From contig JBBKWG010000061.1 of the NCBI GenBank assembly GCA_037968835.1, positions 1-10,624 on the forward strand: a stretch of 10,624 nt of DNA, read 5' to 3'. This DNA is from JBBKWG01 sp037968835 (GTDB lineage Bacteria; Pseudomonadota; Alphaproteobacteria; Rhodobacterales; Rhodobacteraceae). How positions within the stretch are numbered: the first letter of the stretch is position 1; every line of letters begins with the position of its first letter. Below the pieces are notes generated by a model. That model did no database searches. It was not told where the DNA came from and saw only the letters and a list, made by a program, of their open reading frames with translations. The translations under genes and the position numbers were made by a program. This document shows, piece by piece, positions 1 through 5,814 of this stretch.

Positions 1-614
1 CGGATCGGCTCGCCCGTTGTGTTCTCGACCGACTGTTCGACTGTGAACATGAATTTGTCGTCGACCGAAATCATGCGGCGGAAGATCAGGCCGGTGGGGC
101 TTTCCCAGCCCAGCGTCACTGGGGTCTCGGGCGTCAGAGTGCCGCCGGATTCGACACTCCAGATCGTGTCCGGACCGGGCACGTCTTCGGCCGCCAGATT
201 GCCGCCGGGGGCCCATCCGAACAAGGTGTAATAGGGCTGGGCCGAGCCGATGGGCGAAAGGATTGTGACCTTGTCGGCACCGCGTTTCAGCGTGACGTCA
301 TAGTCTTTGAGCGAGAGTGTATCAATTCGCCCACCTGCAAGCGATATCGAGCCGGAAAGACTGGGCGTCGACACGTCGATGCGCCCGACCGAAGCGGCAG
401 CCGCGCTGGTATCGGGGGCCGTTGCTGGCGCAGTTCCGGGAGGAGCTTCAACGCCCGGAACGCCACCGGGCAATACCGCACCGCCTTCGCTGTTAGTGGC
501 GGTCGTCTGATCAACGGGAACTGGTTCGGGCGGGGGGAAAAGGATGAACCAGACAAGCAGAACCATGGTGCTGAGCACCATCGCGAGGATTAGGTTCTTG
601 TTCTGATCGTCCAT
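1..614 (-). CDS. yidC: Membrane protein insertase YidC (N-terminal part, runs off left edge)
   Basis: YidC (Oxa1 family) inserts and folds inner-membrane proteins, alone or with SecYEG. The visible 204 residues start MDDQNKNLILAMVLS, the usual opening of proteobacterial YidC. One transmembrane helix (about residues 8-26) ends in LFPPPEP. A Pro/Ala/Thr-rich linker (about 27-75) follows, and then the start of the periplasmic beta-sandwich domain (from about 78, with SLSGSISLAGGRIDTLSLKDY, YYTLFGW and GWESPTGLIFRR). The catalytic five-helix insertase core would lie beyond the window. The ATG at 614 is fixed by the family N-terminus, although no strong Shine-Dalgarno sequence precedes it. It lies 217 bp downstream of the EAL gene on the same strand, so it may have its own promoter in that gap. 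Identity is based on recognised family features and is quite secure; only the 3' part is missing. Confidence 0.93.
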   Translation of the reverse strand, partial: MDDQNKNLILAMVLSTMVLLVWFILFPPPEPVPVDQTTATNSEGGAVLPGGVPGVEAPPGTAPATAPDTSAAAASVGRIDVSTPSLSGSISLAGGRIDTLSLKDYDVTLKRGADKVTILSPIGSAQPYYTLFGWAPGGNLAAEDVPGPDTIWSVESGGTLTPETPVTLGWESPTGLIFRRMISVDDKFMFTVEQSVENTTGEPI

Positions 615-680
615 GCCGGGCACCAGGGGTCGATTTCGGATTGGGCAGGTTCAATCCTCCGACAGACAAAAGGTCAAGCT

Positions 681-767
681 GTTTTCCCTGATTCCGGGCA
701 AGTGCTCACGAAATGCCCGTTGGCAGAATGGTCCGTGCGGGTTTTCCCAAGACGGGCGTAGTGCTCA
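681..767. repeat. Diverged direct repeat pair upstream of yidC
   Basis: Two related units lie in the same orientation at 681-708 and 741-767, offset by 60 bp. On the plus strand both begin GTTTTCCC and end GTGCTCA, and both have a GGGC core in between (ATTCCGGGCAA against GACGGGCGTA), with small indels in the middle. The unit at 681-708 also forms half of a 6-bp inverted repeat (CGGGCA at 695-700 with TGCCCG at 714-719). The pair sits in the 217-bp gap between the EAL gene and yidC, so it would fall in the yidC leader or promoter region. The function is unknown. The repeats could be binding sites or a local duplication. Confidence 0.5.
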
Positions 768-831
768 TTTGCATGGCGAGGGGCCGTAGCGGCTATTTGA
801 ATAACCCGCGCGCGGCAACGTCCAACTTCCG

Positions 832-2394
832 TCAGCCAGCGGCACGGTCGCCGCTTGTGTGCATGGCTTTCGGCTGATTTGCCGACAGGTGCGCGCGGTG
901 CGCATCGACCCATGCAAAGGTGTCCGCAAGCGGCAAGGGCCGGGCAATCGCGAATCCCTGCACATAGCCGCAGCCAAGTTGCGCCAGCATCGCGTGTTCG
1001 CCAGTGGTTTCGACGCCTTCGGCCAGCGTTTCGATGCGTAAACGCTCTGATAGCGACAGAACGGCGGCGACCATATCGCGCTGATCGGGGTCGCTGTCCA
1101 CGCGCGAGATCAGCGACCGGTCGATCTTCAGTCGGGCCACCGAAAAACGTCGGATATTCAGGATGCTGGTGTGCCCGGTGCCGAAATCGTCCAGATCTAT
1201 CCGACATCCCAGCCCGGCCAACGCGCCAAGCGTTTTAGAGATTGCGTCCTCGCGCGCCTCTGCGATCACGTTCTCCAGGACTTCGACAGTCAGGCGCGAC
1301 GGGGGAAGATCGTGCCGGTCCAGTTCCCAGCGGATAAAATCGGCAAGCCGCGGATTTCTCAGATCCTCGCCCGAGAAGTTCACTGCAACCGTCGGAATTT
1401 CCAGCCCCGCCTTATCCCACAGATTCAATGCCCCAAGCGATTGATCCAGGATGATTTCCGTCAGCCGCTGGGTCAGGCATCCGCGTTCGATCAACGGCAG
1501 AAACGTCATCGGCGAAATAATCCCGCGCGAGGGGTGGTGCCAGCGGGCCAGAGCCTCGAACCCGGTGATGTCGCCCGAATCCGTCGATATCTGAGGCTGG
1601 AACCACGCCACGACCTCGCCATTCTCCAGCGCAGGACCGATTTCGCTGTCGAGATCGCTGTGTGGGGTGCGCTTATGCGCAAGGCCGGGCGAATACATAC
1701 GGATCGTTCCGGGTCCGGTCTTGCGGGCGATCTCGTGCGCCTCGATCGCGGCATCGAGAACGCCGAGGTCACCTTTTCCAAGCACTTGTCGTCCAATTGC
1801 GCCGCCAACAGAGACGGAGCGATAGACGCGCACGCCCACATCGCGGAACGGTTCTTCGAAGCCGCTTTGTAGCCGTCGCGCCAATTGCAGAACTGTTTCG
1901 GTCTCGGGCGGTCGCACACGTGCCAGCCCGACGGCAATGCAATTGGGTGACAGGTTTGCGATCATGTCGCCGCGACGTAACATGTCGCGCATCCGAACCG
2001 CGGCGTCGGCGACCACGCTATCGCGGACATGACGCCCAAGCCGAGATTCAAGCGCGTCCAGATCGTCGATGGAAAGCACCAGAACGGCAAGCTGGAACGC
2101 CTCGGGATTATCCCTGACCATTGCATCTTTGGCCCAGAGTTCGAAAGCGTCCCGCAATGGCAGTCCCGAAACCGGATCAAGGGCGAGTGTCGCGGTCGGC
2201 GCAAATAGATGACGATGGATGGCAAGCACAAGGATCGGAAGGCAAAGCGCGGCACCCAACAGCGCCCGTTCACCACCCAGCCAGAACGCGACAAGAGAGA
2301 TCGCCGGTGTCAGCGCAAGACCGATTGGCCCCAGAACGTGCCGTGTTGCCAGTTCGCGGATCGTTCCAAACCCTCGATCGGTGCGCGCGGACAT
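832..2394 (-). CDS. Membrane-anchored degenerate GGDEF / intact EAL protein, predicted c-di-GMP phosphodiesterase
   Basis: A 520-residue protein predicted to hydrolyse cyclic di-GMP to pGpG at the inner membrane. Two hydrophobic segments (about 22-39 and 43-60) are followed by a GGDEF-like domain (about 72-235, opening LDPVSGLPLRDAF) and an EAL domain (about 255-500). The GGDEF signature is replaced by SPNCI (149-153), so cyclase activity is not expected. The RxxD inhibitory-site pattern RRGD (140-143) is kept at the normal five-residue distance. The EAL domain keeps the expected catalytic and metal residues: E280 (FEALARW), N339, E371/E374, D402-D403 (DDFGTG), K423 (KIDRS), E459-E462 (EGVE) and Q479 (VQG). 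The ATG at 2394 is preceded by AGGGAA with about 7 nt spacing. It follows ttcA on the same strand after 78 bp. The domain calls are secure; the signal and the target process are not visible. Confidence 0.9.
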   Translation of the reverse strand: MSARTDRGFGTIRELATRHVLGPIGLALTPAISLVAFWLGGERALLGAALCLPILVLAIHRHLFAPTATLALDPVSGLPLRDAFELWAKDAMVRDNPEAFQLAVLVLSIDDLDALESRLGRHVRDSVVADAAVRMRDMLRRGDMIANLSPNCIAVGLARVRPPETETVLQLARRLQSGFEEPFRDVGVRVYRSVSVGGAIGRQVLGKGDLGVLDAAIEAHEIARKTGPGTIRMYSPGLAHKRTPHSDLDSEIGPALENGEVVAWFQPQISTDSGDITGFEALARWHHPSRGIISPMTFLPLIERGCLTQRLTEIILDQSLGALNLWDKAGLEIPTVAVNFSGEDLRNPRLADFIRWELDRHDLPPSRLTVEVLENVIAEAREDAISKTLGALAGLGCRIDLDDFGTGHTSILNIRRFSVARLKIDRSLISRVDSDPDQRDMVAAVLSLSERLRIETLAEGVETTGEHAMLAQLGCGYVQGFAIARPLPLADTFAWVDAHRAHLSANQPKAMHTSGDRAAG

Positions 2395-2472
2395 GGCAAT
2401 TTCCCTGAGCTGTAAGAACGCTTTGGACCTGTCTATCGGCTCACGCTCTACGACTAGTTAATGGGAGCGGAT

Positions 2473-3393
2473 TCAATCACAGGGAGTGTCGGCGTCGGTA
2501 GTCAACTTGCGGGTCAAACCGGCGAAATCAAACAACTCGGGATCCAGAAGGTGCGAGGGACGCGCGTTCATCAGCGCCCGGAACATGATCTGACGGCGGC
2601 CTGGGCTGTTCCTTTCCCAGCCGTCCAGAATCGCCTTCACTTGTTGACGCTGCAAGCCATCTTGGCTGCCGCAGAGGTCGCAGGGAATGATCGGATATTT
2701 CATCGCGCGGGCAAATTTCTCGCAATCGGCCTCGGCGACATGGGCCAGCGGTCGATAGAGAAACAGATCGCCCTCTTCGTTGACCAGCTTGGGCGGCATC
2801 GTTGCCAGTCGTCCGCCATGAAACAGGTTCATCAGGAAAGTTTCGAGAATGTCGTCCCGGTGATGCCCAAGGACGACGGCCGAGCAGCCTTCCTCGCGCG
2901 CGATCCGGTATAGATTGCCGCGCCGCAGACGTGAACACAGCGCGCAGTAAGTCCGACCTGCCGGCACCTTGTCGACGACGATGGAATACGTGTCCTTGTA
3001 TTCGATCCGGTGCGGCACACCCCTCTTTTCCAGAAACTCCGGAAGGACGGTCGCCGGAAAGCCCGGCTGACCCTGATCCAGATTGCAGGCCAGTATCTCG
3101 ACCGGTAAGAGACCGCGCCACTTCAGCTCATAAAGCGCGGCCAAGAGAGTGTAGCTGTCCTTGCCACCCGACAGGCAAACCAGCCAGCGGGCAGGTACAG
3201 GCGCGTCTCGATCGATCATGCCATAAAGCTCGATAGCTTCGCGCATGTTGCGGATGATGCGTTTGCGCAGCTTGCGAAATTCCGTCGTCGCCGGAGCGCC
3301 GTGGAAAAGCGGATGTATGTCGTCGGTTTCGTCCAGCATGCCCGCCGCTATGCCAGAATCCATGCCGCTGGGAAAGCGCACATCGCATTTCAA
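2473..3393 (-). CDS. ttcA: tRNA 2-thiocytidine(32) synthetase TtcA
   Basis: TtcA is an ATP-dependent, Fe-S-cluster-containing enzyme that thiolates cytidine 32 in certain tRNAs in the cytoplasm. The 306-residue frame carries the PP-loop SGGKDS (75-80). It also has the cysteine pair in TYCALCSRLRRG (C150, C153) and a third conserved cysteine in PCDLCGSQ (C238 or C241). In TtcA, three cysteines hold the cluster. VLGHHRDDILETFLMNLFHGG (about 174-194) is also typical of TtcA rather than of the related TilS. The start is uncertain: the ATG at 3393 is the longest option, but M11 (3363) or M19 (3339, giving MLDETDDIHPLF) are possible, and none has a clear Shine-Dalgarno sequence. Family knowledge slightly favours the shorter form at 3339. 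It is divergent from the secreted-protein gene at 3559 and upstream of the EAL gene. Confidence 0.93.
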   Translation of the reverse strand: MKCDVRFPSGMDSGIAAGMLDETDDIHPLFHGAPATTEFRKLRKRIIRNMREAIELYGMIDRDAPVPARWLVCLSGGKDSYTLLAALYELKWRGLLPVEILACNLDQGQPGFPATVLPEFLEKRGVPHRIEYKDTYSIVVDKVPAGRTYCALCSRLRRGNLYRIAREEGCSAVVLGHHRDDILETFLMNLFHGGRLATMPPKLVNEEGDLFLYRPLAHVAEADCEKFARAMKYPIIPCDLCGSQDGLQRQQVKAILDGWERNSPGRRQIMFRALMNARPSHLLDPELFDFAGLTRKLTTDADTPCD

Positions 3394-3558
3394 GATGGCG
3401 CCCGGGTGCCTCGCGAAAAGCCGCCGGACGTGAAAGCGAATTCAGGCAAGTTCTTGCGAATGGCCACCCGTATCGAATTTCATAGGAACGCCCCGGAGAG
3501 GTGACCGTTTGGAGTGTGCAGCGGCAACAAGCCGCAGTAACGCAAGAGGAGAAACAAG
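3394..3558. promoter_or_regulatory. Divergent intergenic region between ttcA and the secreted-protein gene
   Basis: These 165 bp must hold the promoters of two divergent genes, or the ttcA one may extend into its reading frame. I could not assign convincing -35/-10 boxes for either direction. A small hairpin (GCGGC at 3521-3525, loop AACAA, GCCGC at 3531-3535) lies in the probable leader of the plus-strand gene, about 24 bp before its start codon. A good ribosome binding site, AGGAG, follows at about 3547-3551. Confidence 0.4.
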
Positions 3559-4059
3559 ATGAAACGTGGAATCATTTTAGGCACGACAACCGCCCTTATC
3601 CTGTCTTCATTCGGCACCGCGACCTTGGCGCAGTCGACGAGCACTGACGTCGACGCAGGCGTCACAACTGGCGTCGATGCGACCGTAGATCAAACCGGAA
3701 CCGACATGGCGGCTAACACCAACGCGAATGCGAACGCTGGCGGAGAGCTCAATTTCGGTCAGATCATCTCGGGTCTGCGGACCGGAGAGATCGCGAACAC
3801 CGATTTCAGCACCCTTGGCGAAGATGTAACAATCGAAACTGTGCTGCTGTCAGAGATCGCGGGCGACAAAGATCCGCAGGCACTGGAGAACGCGCTGGAG
3901 GCCGAAGCCGACGCCATGCGCAATTTTCACGACCAGATTGCGGAGAACGCCAAACTTTCCGCCGAACTGGCCGAGGAAAACTTCAGTCCCGATGACGTGA
4001 TTGCTGTGCGTATGCAGGGCAATAACAAGGTTACTTTGGTGATCGACGACCGCTCGTAA
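3559..4059 (+). CDS. Small secreted/periplasmic protein of unknown function
   Basis: A 166-residue protein with a clear signal peptide: MKRG, a hydrophobic stretch to about residue 19, and a cleavage site after ATLA (residue 24) before QSTSTD. The mature part begins with a low-complexity Thr/Asp/Val/Ala/Asn stretch (25-61, including TNANANANAGGE). A C-terminal domain of about 105 residues follows: a LNFGQIISGLRTG segment, alternating short strands (ETVLLSEIAG), a long acidic helix (about 106-141) and a final strand ending VTLVIDDRS. It is strongly acidic. The start is supported by AGGAG about 8 nt upstream. Similar short exported proteins ending in a VDDR-like strand occur in Roseobacter-group genomes, from memory and without a known function. 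It lacks a lipobox and transmembrane segments. Transcription probably ends at the hairpin 21 bp downstream. Confidence 0.85.
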   Translation: MKRGIILGTTTALILSSFGTATLAQSTSTDVDAGVTTGVDATVDQTGTDMAANTNANANAGGELNFGQIISGLRTGEIANTDFSTLGEDVTIETVLLSEIAGDKDPQALENALEAEADAMRNFHDQIAENAKLSAELAEENFSPDDVIAVRMQGNNKVTLVIDDRS

Positions 4060-4080
4060 CGGCAACTGATTACATGATTG

Positions 4081-4110
4081 CACGCCCCCGGATCCCCCCC
4101 CGGTGGCGTG
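4081..4110. terminator. Hairpin between convergent genes, possible bidirectional terminator
   Basis: CACGCC-C-CCGG (4081-4091) pairs with CCGG-T-GGCGTG (4100-4110), giving a stem of ten pairs with one C/T mismatch and an 8-nt loop rich in C. It lies between the stop of the secreted-protein gene (4059, plus) and the stop of the 80-residue gene (4133, minus), where a shared terminator is expected. The downstream T-run is poor on both sides (CGTTTCGCTTT on the plus side), so termination is an inference from stem strength and position. Confidence 0.55.
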
Positions 4111-4132
4111 CGTTTCGCTTTGGCGCTCATGT

Positions 4133-4375
4133 TCACAGTTGAAACCGCCGCCAGTCCGCGGCCTCGGGTTCGACCAACAGGCCAACATCGCGCCGCAAGT
4201 GCGCACCAAGCTGCGAGGTGTCCGGTGGCCGGGGTTTCCGCGCTGGCCGCTTGCGCAGGATCGCGATCATTGCGGCCACAAGAACACGGCTTGCGCCATT
4301 GCTTGCGATTGCCTGGTCGATCAAGTCGCGCGCGCCCGAAGTCGGAGCTGTTTCGTTCAATCTCAATGCTGTCAT
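4133..4375 (-). CDS. Small basic protein ending in an LRRDVGL motif, unknown function
   Basis: An 80-residue protein beginning MTALRLNETAPTSGARDLID. An amphipathic to hydrophobic helical segment (about 14-40, including ASRVLVAAMIAIL) is followed by a basic Pro/Arg stretch (RKRPARKPRPPD, 41-52). A C-terminal segment HLRRDVGL (59-66) resembles the LRDIGL-type ending of DUF1127 proteins, though the rest does not match that family clearly. I recall similar short proteins in Rhodobacterales, without a known function. The reading frame is open further up to an ATG at 4459. The extra 28 residues look non-coding in character and have no Shine-Dalgarno sequence, so I use 4375; a GTG at 4390 with GGAG just upstream is another option. 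It converges on the secreted-protein gene. Confidence 0.55.
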   Translation of the reverse strand: MTALRLNETAPTSGARDLIDQAIASNGASRVLVAAMIAILRKRPARKPRPPDTSQLGAHLRRDVGLLVEPEAADWRRFQL

Positions 4376-4497
4376 GTCTCTATGGCCCACGGGACTCCGC
4401 GCGGCCCCTCTGAATTTGGGGTTGATGCAAAGGCGGACCACGGATTCCGGGCCTGGCATTGCGTTTGTAGATGTTAGTGTTGGATGGGTCCGACCCG

Positions 4498-4530
4498 GTC
4501 AGGTCAGCGAGGCGAAGGCGTCAGGTCAGC
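4498..4530. repeat. Short direct repeat GTCAGGTCAGC
   Basis: An 11-bp sequence occurs exactly at 4498-4508 and again at 4520-4530, 22 bp (about two helical turns) apart. The second copy includes the stop codon of the small minus-strand ORF. It could be a paired binding site or a chance duplication. It lies between the 24-codon ORF and the 80-residue gene. Confidence 0.4.
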
Positions 4531-4595
4531 AAGACCCATAGAAACGCCGCGCGAGTCGCCACGATCGGGAGGGTATAGGTGTGCGTGTTGTTCAT
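4521..4595 (-). CDS. Possible 24-residue small ORF or leader peptide with very strong ribosome binding site
   Basis: An ATG at 4595 is preceded on the minus strand by GAAGGAGGGGACCA, one of the best Shine-Dalgarno matches in the window, with AGGAGG six bases from the start. The 24-codon frame begins MNNTHTYTLPIVATR and ends in a short hydrophobic run (AAFLWVLLT) before TGA. Neither of the other two frames continues the product beyond a few codons, so it does not look like the front of a frameshifted larger gene. It could be a small membrane peptide or a leader for the 80-residue gene that starts 145 bp further on. I do not recognise it. The ribosome site is the main evidence; the ORF could still be fortuitous. 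Confidence 0.4.
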   Translation of the reverse strand: MNNTHTYTLPIVATRAAFLWVLLT

Positions 4596-4911
4596 TGGTC
4601 CCCTCCTTCATTTGATGTGGCGACGCCGCGTCCATACGGCATGTTCGCGAAAAAATCCATAAAAAAATAAGACGAAAAAATCGGTCTTTCGGCTGCGGGA
4701 TTGATCCAGTGGTCGGCGAGCCGTCGAAACCGAATGACGATGCTTGCCCGGACGGTGCGGGTCCTGCTAGCCTGATCGCACCTAACCGGGCAGCGGGGTG
4801 TCTATCGGACCCGCCCGACGTCGCGCCACGACGCGTGAAATCCCCGCGAAAACCGGCGCAACCGCGCCATTTTCGAAACGCCGGCTTTGCTGGCAAAAAT
4901 GGGGGTCTGCC
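4596..4911. other. 316-bp divergent regulatory region with A-tract patch
   Basis: No convincing gene is visible here. It separates the minus-strand small ORF from the plus-strand dehydrogenase gene. It contains the strong minus-strand ribosome binding site (4599-4608) and an unusually AT-rich patch with three A-tracts on the plus strand: 4650-4655, 4661-4667 and 4675-4680. Their centres are about 11.5 and 13.5 bp apart, so the DNA may be curved or serve as an UP-like promoter element. It also contains a nested inverted repeat at 4745-4792 and a leader of about 120-130 nt before the dehydrogenase. A plus-strand frame is open from a GTG at 4798 into the dehydrogenase, but it lacks family-like sequence. 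Confidence 0.5.
4744..4792 (+). promoter_or_regulatory. Nested inverted repeat over a possible promoter for the dehydrogenase/isomerase operon
   Basis: The outer arms TGCCCGG (4745-4751) and CCGGGCA (4786-4792) match perfectly. Inner arms GGTGCG (4754-4759) and CGCACC (4777-4782) also match perfectly, separated by 2 and 3 unpaired bases and a 17-nt centre. A weak promoter-like pair, TTGCCC (4744-4749) and TAGCCT (4768-4773) with an 18-bp spacer, falls inside it. The arrangement fits an operator over a promoter, or an RNA stem-loop at the 5' end of the transcript. The pairing is seen directly; the promoter is inference. Confidence 0.4.
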
Positions 4912-5814
4912 ATGATGAAAGCTGGCGTGATCGGACTGGGCGACATGGGGTCGGGCCTGGCCAGGAACCTGATCGCAAACGGGTTTGAGACCACAGGATT
5001 CGACCTGAACTCTGAACGCAATCAAGCATTTATCGATATGGGCGGGCGACTTGCAGCGTCCCCGATCGAGGTTGGTGAAAGCGCCGACGCGGTCTTTGTC
5101 ATGGTGATGAACGGGGATCAGGCAAAAGCGGTCATCCTCGGCGAAAACGGACTGGTTACGCAACTTCCCAAAGACAGCGCGGTGATCCTGACGGCAACGA
5201 TCAAACCGCGGGAAGCGCGCGAGATCGGGGCGGCGATGGAAGGCTCGGGCGTCCATCTGATCGACTCGCCGGTGTCGGGCGGCTTTGCAGGCGCGCAGGG
5301 TGGATCGCTGACCATGATGGCAGCAGCGCCCGACGCGGTGCTGGACCGGTTCGCCCCGGTGATGGAAGCGGTTTCCGCGACGATCCACCGGGTCGGAACC
5401 GAAGCGGGGCAGGGGCAGACGGTCAAAGCCTGCCTGCAATCGCTGATAGGCGCACAATTCGCCGCGACCTTCGAAGCGGCGGCACTGGCCGCGAAAGCCG
5501 GCGTGCCGGGTCAAGTCATCCTCGATGTATTTTCGACCTCGTCTGCAGGCTGCGGTATCGTCAACAACGCATTGCAGAAGATCATCGACCGGCAATTCGA
5601 AGGCACCGGCAGCCACATCAACACCATGCACAAGGACCTGACGATCTCGATGGGTCTGGGCGAGGAACTGGGCGTACCGCTGCACACCGCCGCCGCCGCG
5701 ATGCAGATCTTCCACGCGGGCCGCACCAAGTATCCCAATGGCGACAACTGGGTATGCACCCGCGTCATCGAAGAGATCGTCGGTGCCGAACTTCACCGGA
5801 AGGGCACCAAATGA
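4912..5814 (+). CDS. NAD(P)-dependent beta-hydroxyacid dehydrogenase (3-hydroxyisobutyrate / L-threonate dehydrogenase type)
   Basis: A 300-residue cytoplasmic oxidoreductase of the 3-hydroxyisobutyrate dehydrogenase family, which oxidises the beta-hydroxyl of small hydroxy acids with NAD(P)+. The Rossmann motif GLGDMG (9-14 region) opens the N-terminal domain. DSPVSGG (118-124) is the substrate-binding signature, and K172 in GQTVKACLQ is the catalytic lysine. K-D in MHKDLTISM (about 240) is also typical. At the position three after the lysine, where relatives have Asn or His, this protein has Leu; the Gln at plus four, as in GarR and LtnD types, is kept. D31 after the second strand (GFDLNS) suggests NAD+ preference. 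The start is ATGATG at 4912 with GGGGG about 8 nt upstream. It overlaps the next gene by ATGA, indicating one operon. It is most like L-threonate or tartronate-semialdehyde enzymes, but the substrate is not determinable. Confidence 0.88.
   Translation: MMKAGVIGLGDMGSGLARNLIANGFETTGFDLNSERNQAFIDMGGRLAASPIEVGESADAVFVMVMNGDQAKAVILGENGLVTQLPKDSAVILTATIKPREAREIGAAMEGSGVHLIDSPVSGGFAGAQGGSLTMMAAAPDAVLDRFAPVMEAVSATIHRVGTEAGQGQTVKACLQSLIGAQFAATFEAAALAAKAGVPGQVILDVFSTSSAGCGIVNNALQKIIDRQFEGTGSHINTMHKDLTISMGLGEELGVPLHTAAAAMQIFHAGRTKYPNGDNWVCTRVIEEIVGAELHRKGTK

Noticed and set aside
806..815. CCGCGCGCGG palindrome just after the EAL gene stop, considered as terminator
   Set aside because: There is no loop beyond the palindrome centre and no T-run on the minus strand, so it does not look like an intrinsic terminator.
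1171..1872. A 233-codon plus-strand open frame opposite the EAL gene
   Set aside because: It is a shadow of the EAL coding frame; the minus-strand protein has intact catalytic motifs throughout.
4798..4911. N-terminal extension of the dehydrogenase to a GTG at 4798
   Set aside because: The extra 38 residues are Arg-rich and unlike any family member. The Rossmann fold starts right after ATGATG at 4912, which has a G-rich ribosome site.
4504..5796. A 430-codon open frame on the minus strand opposite the dehydrogenase
   Set aside because: It is antisense to a well-supported enzyme gene, has an Arg/His/Gly-rich composition typical of GC-rich shadow frames and no recognisable domain. Its end near 4504 only passes through the small ORF in another frame.
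5754..5810. Longer start for the TIM-barrel protein at 5754
   Set aside because: The extension is a shadow of the dehydrogenase 3' end. MKLGVICDG at 5811 is the natural beta-1 strand and gives a classic ATGA overlap.
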